Shown here: positions 1 to 4,869 of the stretch, piece after piece
Position numbering within the stretch: the stretch's first letter is position 1
Layout of the letters: the number at the start of each line of letters is the position of its first letter
From: Corynebacterium sp.
GTDB taxonomy: Bacteria; Actinomycetota; Actinomycetes; Mycobacteriales; Mycobacteriaceae
Assembly: GCF_030826625.1 (NCBI RefSeq)
Contig: NZ_JAPJNQ010000105.1
Span: 1 to 5,775 of the forward strand
Length of the DNA: 5,775 bases
Direction: 5' to 3'
Notes under the pieces: model-generated
The model's database searches: none
The model's input: the letters and a program-made list of their open reading frames with translations, nothing else
Told to the model about the DNA's origin: nothing
Translations under genes and position numbers: made by a program

Positions 1-154
1 CATCAAAACCTTGATCTTGTGAAGTTATTTTCTCTGTCAGCCCCTCGCGGCGACTTGGATTAATCTACACACGTTATAGATTCTTCACAAATCGCCTGGT
101 TATGGGGCATAAATGATGGTCTTATATCGAGCTTATATCGGGGCTATATCTCGC
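1..154. other. Non-coding tail after tyrS
   Basis: No credible reading frame is found on either strand. The stretch is about 43% G+C by hand count and contains the tandem repeat and candidate promoter listed separately. I do not see an intrinsic terminator for the arg-tyrS transcript. A short bulged stem at 36-54 and the palindrome at 100-112 are not followed by U-runs in the minus-strand sense. A short stem ATCAA-AACC-TTGAT occurs at 2-15, at the very edge of the window. Confidence 0.5.
62..90 (-). promoter_or_regulatory. Candidate sigma-A-type promoter downstream of tyrS, firing leftward
   Basis: The minus strand has TTGTGA (-35; 90-85), a 17-bp spacer, and TAGATT (-10; 67-62), which fits TANANT. 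Each hexamer matches the general consensus at four of six positions and the spacing is ideal. Transcription would start near 55 and run off the left edge, so the gene served is not visible. The 8-bp palindrome GATTAATC (58-65) overlaps the -10, and the inverted repeat TTATG-GGG-CATAA (100-112) lies just upstream of the -35. Both could be regulatory, but both are short. Confidence 0.35.
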
Positions 155-164
155 TTATAGCGAC
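121..164. repeat. Four-copy 11-bp tandem repeat over the tyrS stop codon
   Basis: On the plus strand four consecutive 11-bp units read cttatatcgag, cttatatcggg, gctatatctcg and cttatagcgac. Units 1 and 2 agree at 10 of 11 positions, unit 4 agrees with unit 1 at 9 of 11, and unit 3 is more diverged. The core TATA falls at exactly 11-bp steps (123, 134, 145, 156). The unit nearest tyrS contains the stop codon TAA (157-155) and the last two codons. The spacing is close to one helical turn, so the AT steps face the same side of the DNA. What it does is unknown. Confidence 0.6.
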
Positions 165-1420
165 AGCTTTGCCCCGGCGAAGTTTTTCTTACCGCGGCGC
201 AGCACCAGCCAACTACCGTGAAGCAAATCTTCTGCCATGGGCTCCCACTCCGCGGATTCGATGCGCTGGTTGTTCACATAGGCACCGCCCTCTTTGATCG
301 TGCGCCGAGCTGCGCCCTTGGAATCAACCAAGCCGGACGCCACGAGAAGGTCAACGATCGTGCGTGGTTCATCGTCGTCAAGCTCGGCAACAGTGGTTTC
401 CTGCAGCGCACCTCGCAGGGTTTGCTCGTCGAGGTCGGTCAATTCGGCACGCCCAAACAACGCCTGTGATGCCAGCTGCACTGACTCACGGGCAGCAACT
501 CCGTGAACCAGGTCTGTCATCTCTTCTGCCAAACGTCGCTGTGCGGCACGTTTATGCGGTTCTTCTGCCACTGCACGCTCGTACTCAGCGATTTCATCCT
601 GGTCCAAGAACGTAAACATCTTCAGGTAACGCACGACATCGGCATCCCCGGCGTTTACGAAATATTGGTACCACGCATACGGGCTGGTCTTTTCTGGGTC
701 CAACCACAGCTTGCCGCCGCCGGTCGATTTACCGAATTTCTTACCGTTGGCATCGGTAACCAGCGGAACCGTCAACGCGTGGGTCTTCGCTCCAGATACG
801 CGCCGGTTGAGATCAACCCCGGAAACTATATTCCCCCACTGGTCGGAGCCGCCGATTTGCAAGCTGACGCCGTATTCACGGTTCAGGTGCACGTAGTCGT
901 TGGCCTGCAACAACATATAAGAAAACTCGGTGTAGGAAATACCGTCGCCCTCTAGACGACGCTTCACCGTATCCCGGTCCAGCATCGTGTTCAGCGAGAA
1001 GTTTTTCCCTACTTCACGCAAAAACTGCACGACGGACATACCCATCGTCCAGTCCGCGTTGTTCACCAGGGTTGCTGCGTTTTCGCCCTCAAAGTCAACG
1101 AATTGGCGTAATTGCTTCTTAATCGCTGCAACGTTGGTGTCAAGCTCTTCTTGGCTCAACATGCTGCGCTCGCCAACATCGCGCGGGTCACCGATAAAAC
1201 CGGTAGCCCCACCGGCGAGCGCAAACGGACGATGCCCGGCTTCCTGGAAACGCCGCAGCATGATCATCGGCACCAAGTGGCCAGCATGTAGCGAATCCCC
1301 GGTGGGATCGAAACCGCAATACAGCGCAATCGGTTCTTCGGTCGCAGCGCGGAGTTCGTCTAAGTCAGTGGACTGGTTAATGAGTCCACGCCATTGCAGT
1401 TCATCGACGATATTGTTCAT
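155..1420 (-). CDS. tyrS: Tyrosyl-tRNA synthetase
   Basis: Class I aminoacyl-tRNA synthetase that activates tyrosine with ATP and charges tRNA-Tyr; cytoplasmic homodimer. Its 421 residues are a normal bacterial TyrRS length. The Rossmann-fold catalytic domain shows YCGFDPTGDSLHAGHL at 34-49, with Tyr34 at the usual tyrosine-binding position and the HIGH-box variant HAGH at 45-48. SYTEFSYMLLQANDY follows at 162-176 with the tyrosine-pocket residues, then GGSDQWGN at 190-197, and the KMSKS-box variant KFGKS at 228-232. An S4-type RNA-binding domain occupies roughly 353 to the end. HAGH, QANDY and KFGKS are normal for actinobacteria. The ATG at 1420 follows the Trm112-like stop by 3 bp with AAGGAG upstream, so it is probably co-transcribed with argH. 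The last codons and stop lie within an 11-bp tandem repeat. No T-box leader or own promoter is apparent. Confidence 0.98.
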   Translation of the reverse strand: MNNIVDELQWRGLINQSTDLDELRAATEEPIALYCGFDPTGDSLHAGHLVPMIMLRRFQEAGHRPFALAGGATGFIGDPRDVGERSMLSQEELDTNVAAIKKQLRQFVDFEGENAATLVNNADWTMGMSVVQFLREVGKNFSLNTMLDRDTVKRRLEGDGISYTEFSYMLLQANDYVHLNREYGVSLQIGGSDQWGNIVSGVDLNRRVSGAKTHALTVPLVTDANGKKFGKSTGGGKLWLDPEKTSPYAWYQYFVNAGDADVVRYLKMFTFLDQDEIAEYERAVAEEPHKRAAQRRLAEEMTDLVHGVAARESVQLASQALFGRAELTDLDEQTLRGALQETTVAELDDDEPRTIVDLLVASGLVDSKGAARRTIKEGGAYVNNQRIESAEWEPMAEDLLHGSWLVLRRGKKNFAGAKLSL

Positions 1421-1423
1421 TGC

Positions 1424-1615
1424 TTAGTTCTCTCCTTGGGATTTTTCTGGCCAGTCGATCGCCTCGTCAGCCAACAAAACGGGCACATCATTGTCTATGC
1501 GATAGGCGATGCCTTTACGCTCATTGACCAGCACCTCGTCTTTTTCGTGATAGACCAATGGGCCTTTGTCTTGCGGACAGGCCAGAATTTCCAATAACCG
1601 GGGATCGAGACTCAT
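1424..1615 (-). CDS. Trm112-like (UPF0434/YcaR-type) small protein
   Basis: A 63-residue protein of the Trm112p-like family. The family pattern is clear: LLEILACP at residues 7-14 and IAYRIDNDVPVLL at 36-48, ending in an acidic tail. Eukaryotic and archaeal Trm112 are small zinc-binding partners that activate several methyltransferases acting on tRNA, rRNA and release factors. The role of the short bacterial versions is less clear, so I give no specific function. Only one Cys (13) is present. The second position of the usual CPxC knuckle is Asp16 (CPQD), so classical zinc binding by a CxxC pair is not possible here, a variation I believe is common in actinobacterial members. The ATG at 1615 is 9 bp after the argH stop, with no clear ribosome-binding site of its own, so translation probably depends on readers of argH. 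The tyrS ribosome-binding site lies inside its last codons, and tyrS starts 3 bp after its TAA. Confidence 0.88.
   Translation of the reverse strand: MSLDPRLLEILACPQDKGPLVYHEKDEVLVNERKGIAYRIDNDVPVLLADEAIDWPEKSQGEN
1432..1437 (-). promoter_or_regulatory. tyrS ribosome-binding site (AAGGAG) inside the Trm112-like gene
   Basis: AAGGAG, the strongest Shine-Dalgarno sequence in the window, lies 11 bases before the tyrS ATG at 1420 and overlaps the 3' end of the Trm112-like reading frame. It supports this tyrS start and suggests tyrS can be translated well even though its upstream neighbour has no good site. Confidence 0.7.
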
Positions 1616-1624
1616 GCAGTCAGT

Positions 1625-3079
1625 TTATCGCTTTGCTTTATCAGCGACGGTGACCGAGGCCCACTCACGCGCTTCGGCCGCTGCTTTTTCCACAGTTTCG
1701 CGCTGTTCGTCAACACGTACGCCCGCAGTTCCGCCGCGGGTAGACCGCGAGGCCACGGCCCCATCAATCGTCAGCACGTCGCGTACCTCAGGCGTCAAAC
1801 GCTTGTCGACGCTTGCCAGCTGCTCATCACTCAGATCCACGAGATCAACACCCGCCTCTTCCGCTAAGCGCACGCATGAGCCCGAAGCCTCGTGAGCCTC
1901 ACGGAACGGTACGCCCTGGCGCACCATCCATTCTGCGAGATCAGTCGCCAGAGTAAACCCGCGTGGTGCGAGCTCACGCATGCGGTCTTCGTGGAATACC
2001 AGCGTAGAAACCAAACCTGTCATCGCCGGCAGCACCAGATTCAGCTGTGCAAAACCGTCGACAAGCGGTTCTTTATCTTCCTGTAAGTCGCGGTTGTATG
2101 CCAGCGGCAGTGACTTGCAGGTAGCAAGCAAGCCAGTGAGATTACCGATCAAGCGACCAGTCTTTCCGCGCTGCAATTCCGGAATGTCTGGGTTCTTCTT
2201 CTGCGGCATGATCGACGACCCGGTGGACCACTCGTCGCTCAGCGTGACGTAGCCAAATTCGGGTGTGGACCAAGCGATGATTTCTTCCGAGAGCCGCGAG
2301 ATATCCACCGAAATCTGGGCCAAAACAAACGCGGTCTCAGTGGCAAAGTCACGTGAGGAGGTGCCGTCCAAAGAGTTTTCCGCAGAAGAATCGAACCCAA
2401 GCTCTTCGGCAATCGCTTCTGGGTCCAACTGCAGCGACGATCCCGCCAATGCACCCGAGCCATAAGGTGAAACTGCCAGGCGCTTATCCAGGTCACGAAG
2501 CCGGTCGATATCGCGCAGCAATGGTTGCGCATGCGCAAGCAGGCCATGCGCCAGCAAGATTGGCTGAGCAGCTTGGAAGTGAGTCTTGCCCGGCATAATC
2601 ACACGCGGATGCGCTTTGGCTTGCGCAGCGAGTGCGTCGATGAGGTCGACGAGCTGCAGCGCTACATCACGGACCGCATCGCGCGCCCACATGCGAAACA
2701 GGGTTGCGACCTGGTCATTGCGCGAACGCCCTGCCCGCAAGCGGCCACCAAGCTCCTTGCCAACGCGATCGATCAGGCCACGTTCCATCGCACCATGGAC
2801 GTCCTCGTCGGTGGGATCGGGAGTGAACTCGCCTGATTCCACGTCACGGCCCAGCTGGTCTAGCCCAGCCAGCATCTTTTCCAGGTCTGCCGACGAGAGC
2901 AAATCTGCCTTGTGAAGTACCCGCGCGTGAGCCTTCGATGCCAGCACGTCGTAGGGTGCTAGCACCCAGTCGAAGTGCGTGGACACAGAGAGTGCGGCCA
3001 TGGCATCGGAAGGGCCGCCGGAAAAACGGCCTCCCCACAGTGCACCCTCGTTCGTGGAATGCGCCTGGATTCCGGACAT
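1625..3079 (-). CDS. argH: Argininosuccinate lyase
   Basis: Cleaves argininosuccinate to arginine and fumarate, the last step of arginine synthesis, as a cytoplasmic homotetramer of the fumarase/aspartase superfamily. It has 484 residues, typical for corynebacterial ArgH (about 475-480). Visible landmarks are LWGGRFSGG near the N-terminus (14-22), DEDVHGAMER (91-100), GRSRNDQ (117-123), GKTHFQAAQP with the catalytic His at 167, and the superfamily signature GSSIMPQKKNPD at 287-298, which holds the catalytic Ser of the mobile loop. Each subunit donates a different conserved block to a shared active site in this family. The ATG at 3079 overlaps the argG stop by one base (TAATG), and a GCGAGG ten bases upstream is a modest ribosome-binding site, so re-initiation after ArgG is likely. 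In the segment after the signature, DIPEL replaces the commoner D-V/I-AEL. I regard that as ordinary variation. Confidence 0.98.
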   Translation of the reverse strand: MSGIQAHSTNEGALWGGRFSGGPSDAMAALSVSTHFDWVLAPYDVLASKAHARVLHKADLLSSADLEKMLAGLDQLGRDVESGEFTPDPTDEDVHGAMERGLIDRVGKELGGRLRAGRSRNDQVATLFRMWARDAVRDVALQLVDLIDALAAQAKAHPRVIMPGKTHFQAAQPILLAHGLLAHAQPLLRDIDRLRDLDKRLAVSPYGSGALAGSSLQLDPEAIAEELGFDSSAENSLDGTSSRDFATETAFVLAQISVDISRLSEEIIAWSTPEFGYVTLSDEWSTGSSIMPQKKNPDIPELQRGKTGRLIGNLTGLLATCKSLPLAYNRDLQEDKEPLVDGFAQLNLVLPAMTGLVSTLVFHEDRMRELAPRGFTLATDLAEWMVRQGVPFREAHEASGSCVRLAEEAGVDLVDLSDEQLASVDKRLTPEVRDVLTIDGAVASRSTRGGTAGVRVDEQRETVEKAAAEAREWASVTVADKAKR

Positions 3080-4281
3080 TAGTTGTTTGCCTCGCGATCA
3101 CGTTTGTTGGAGATCTGGGTGGACAGGCCGTGCAGCTGCACGAATCCCTTAGCCGCGGTCTGGTCGAAGGTATCACCGGTGTCGTAGGTTGCCAGGTTGA
3201 AGTCATACAGCGACTGGTTCGAACGACGACCGTTGACGATGATGTTTCCGGCGTGCAGCACCAGACGGATATCGCCGGTGACGTGCTCCTGCGTCGACTG
3301 GATGAACGCATCCAGCGACTTCTTCAATGGGCTGAACCACAAGCCGTCGTAAACCTCTTCGGACCAGCGGGCATCGACGCCGCGCTTGTAGCGAGCGACC
3401 TCGCGTTCCAGGCACACATCTTCGATGGCTTCGTGTGCCTTGATCAACACCATTGCGCCAGGTGCTTCGTAGACCTCACGCGATTTGATGCCAACCAAAC
3501 GGTCCTCGACCATGTCCAAACGGCCAACGCCTTGAGCTCCAGCACGACGGTTCAGCTCTTCGATGATCTGCAGCGGCGACAGCTTCTTGCCGTCGACAGC
3601 AACCGGACGGCCGGCTTCGAAGGAGATGATGACCTCATCCGGGGCGTTGCCCATCGCTGGATCTTCGGTGTAGGCGTAGAGATCCTTTGTTGGTGGGTTC
3701 CACAGATCTTCCAGGAAACCAGTTTCTACCGCGCGGCCCCACACGTTCTGGTCAATCGAAAACGGCGACTTTTCGGACTGCTCGATCGGCAAGTCAATCT
3801 CGTTGGCGAATTCGATGGCTTTGTCGCGGGTCCAGGCGTAGTCACGAGCCGGCGCGATGATATCCAGGGTTGGATCCAGCGCACGGAAGGAAACCTCGAA
3901 ACGAACCTGGTCGTTACCTTTACCGGTACAACCGTGGGAGACGTGCGTACCACCGTGTTCCTGTGCGGCTTCCACGAGATGCTTGACGATCAACGGACGA
4001 GAAATCGCAGACACCAGCGGGTACTGCTTCATGTACATTCCGTTAGCTTGAACCGTCGGCAAGCAATATTCTTCCGCAAATTCATCGCGAGCATCGACGA
4101 CGATGGATTCCACGGCACCACAGTCCAGGGCACGCTGACGTACCGATTCCATGTCCTCGCCACCCTGGCCCAGGTCCAAGGCCACGGCGACAACTTCACC
4201 TTCGGTCTGGCGCGCCAGATATGGGATCGCGACCGAGGTATCTAGTCCTCCGGAATAGGCAAGTACAATGCGGTTTTTCAT
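3079..4281 (-). CDS. argG: Argininosuccinate synthase
   Basis: ATP-dependent cytoplasmic enzyme that condenses citrulline with aspartate to give argininosuccinate, AMP and pyrophosphate, the penultimate step of arginine synthesis. The 400 residues match the usual bacterial type I length. The N-terminal nucleotide-binding domain has the PP-loop AYSGGLDTS at residues 8-16. The second signature GCTGKGNDQVRFE is at 117-129, in the region that binds citrulline and aspartate. The start is the ATG at 4281, giving MKNRIVLAYSGG, where the family normally begins, with AAAGGA six bases upstream. An in-frame ATG at 4332 would add 17 unrelated residues and has no ribosome-binding site. The stop TAA at 3081-3079 shares one base with the argH start (TAATG). 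Leu13 in the PP-loop is encoded by the rare CTA codon. Otherwise this is a standard, apparently intact gene. Confidence 0.98.
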   Translation of the reverse strand: MKNRIVLAYSGGLDTSVAIPYLARQTEGEVVAVALDLGQGGEDMESVRQRALDCGAVESIVVDARDEFAEEYCLPTVQANGMYMKQYPLVSAISRPLIVKHLVEAAQEHGGTHVSHGCTGKGNDQVRFEVSFRALDPTLDIIAPARDYAWTRDKAIEFANEIDLPIEQSEKSPFSIDQNVWGRAVETGFLEDLWNPPTKDLYAYTEDPAMGNAPDEVIISFEAGRPVAVDGKKLSPLQIIEELNRRAGAQGVGRLDMVEDRLVGIKSREVYEAPGAMVLIKAHEAIEDVCLEREVARYKRGVDARWSEEVYDGLWFSPLKKSLDAFIQSTQEHVTGDIRLVLHAGNIIVNGRRSNQSLYDFNLATYDTGDTFDQTAAKGFVQLHGLSTQISNKRDREANN

Positions 4282-4287
4282 GAAATT

Positions 4288-4293
4288 TCCTTT
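4288..4293 (-). promoter_or_regulatory. argG ribosome-binding site (AAAGGA)
   Basis: AAAGGA sits six bases before the ATG at 4281. It is the reason for choosing this start over the in-frame ATG at 4332, which has no purine-rich stretch in front of it. Confidence 0.75.
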
Positions 4294-4312
4294 ACTGTTG
4301 TTCTCGGCCACG

Positions 4313-4331
4313 TGCCACCGTTCGTGCGGCA
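4313..4331 (-). other. Small hairpin in the argG leader
   Basis: The minus strand reads TGCCGC, a 7-nt loop ACGAACG, then GTGGCA, making a six-pair stem with one G-U pair. No U-run follows, so it does not look like an intrinsic terminator. It would sit in the 5' leader of a transcript begun at the candidate promoter near 4345, about 30 nt before the argG start. It is flanked by a 7-bp direct repeat TCGGCCA (plus strand, 4304-4310 and 4332-4338). It could arise by chance. Confidence 0.25.
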
Positions 4332-4344
4332 TCGGCCATTGTTG

Positions 4345-4350
4345 ATTTTA
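4345..4350 (-). promoter_or_regulatory. Candidate -10 element of an internal promoter before argG
   Basis: In the 90-bp argR-argG gap the minus strand reads TAAAAT, which fits the corynebacterial -10 consensus TANANT and matches TATAAT at five of six positions. It lies 64 bases upstream of the argG start, so a transcript would begin near 4338 with a leader of about 57 nt. No good -35 is present at 16-19 bp spacing, and the 17-bp position reads AAGCCG. That weakens the call, although corynebacterial promoters often have poor -35 boxes. This is the only gap of any size inside the arg cluster portion. Confidence 0.3.
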
Positions 4351-4371
4351 GGTTCTGTGCTTTTTCGCGGC

Positions 4372-4869
4372 TTAATCGGGGCCAAGCCGGCTCTCGCCGA
4401 TCGACAGCGATTCGATCAGCTCGCGACCGGTCAAAGGATCGCGGGCCAGAACGAAGACGGTATCATCACCGGCAATCGTTCCGACGATGTCGCTGATGCC
4501 GACGCGATCGATGAAACTGGCGAGATATTGCGCGCCACCGGGAGGCGTGCGCAATACCGCCGTATTTGCGGAATGGTCGGATGAAACCACGAGATCAGCC
4601 AACATCTTGCGCAGTTTATCTCGCGGCCCGTTGACCGTATGTTCGGCTAAGGATTCACTGTCGCCTACTGCATAAAAACTACGTCCGTCGGTAGGCTTGA
4701 CCTTACGTGCGCCCAGCTCGTCGAGATCGCGAGATAACGTCGCCTGGGTCGTCTCGAACCCCTCAGCCAGCAACAATTTCGACAGCTGCGCTTGCGAGTA
4801 GATCCGCGTCTGCTCGAGCAGCTCGACGATCCGGCCCTGGCGTCCGGTGCGCGAGTAGGTATTTTTCAT
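4372..4869 (-). CDS. argR: Arginine repressor ArgR
   Basis: Hexameric, arginine-responsive DNA-binding repressor of arginine biosynthesis genes, 165 residues, a normal length for the family. The N-terminal winged helix-turn-helix covers about residues 8-70, with recognition-helix motif TLSRDL at 44-49 followed by the ELGARKV wing region. The C-terminal oligomerisation and arginine-binding domain has LRTPPGGAQ (106-114) and the hallmark GTIAGDDT (130-137), whose Asp pair contacts arginine in the family. The start is the ATG at 4869. It overlaps the argF TGA (ATGA), has a GAGG five bases upstream, and gives the usual short basic N-terminus. The frame stays open to an ATG at 4932, but that would add 21 low-complexity residues inside argF. 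Placement in the cluster it should control suggests autoregulation. I do not see a convincing ARG box inside the window; the main operator is expected upstream of argC, outside it. Confidence 0.96.
   Translation of the reverse strand: MKNTYSRTGRQGRIVELLEQTRIYSQAQLSKLLLAEGFETTQATLSRDLDELGARKVKPTDGRSFYAVGDSESLAEHTVNGPRDKLRKMLADLVVSSDHSANTAVLRTPPGGAQYLASFIDRVGISDIVGTIAGDDTVFVLARDPLTGRELIESLSIGESRLGPD

Noticed and set aside
36..54. Intrinsic terminator after tyrS
   Set aside because: The stem is short, has a bulged base, and no U-run follows in the minus-strand direction.
1421..1640. T-box or other leader upstream of tyrS
   Set aside because: tyrS begins 3 bp after another gene, leaving no room for a T-box, and no T-box sequence elements are visible.
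2938..4245. Long open frame of 435 codons on the plus strand, antisense to argG and the start of argH
   Set aside because: Within argG its codons are exactly back-to-back with the argG codons, so its stops would correspond to TTA, CTA or TCA in argG, which are rare there. It ends exactly where argG uses CTA for Leu13. The protein has no recognisable motif, and argG is unambiguous.
4282..4332. N-terminal extension of ArgG from the ATG at 4332
   Set aside because: No ribosome-binding site and no family similarity in the extra 17 residues. AAAGGA before 4281 and the canonical N-terminus settle the start.
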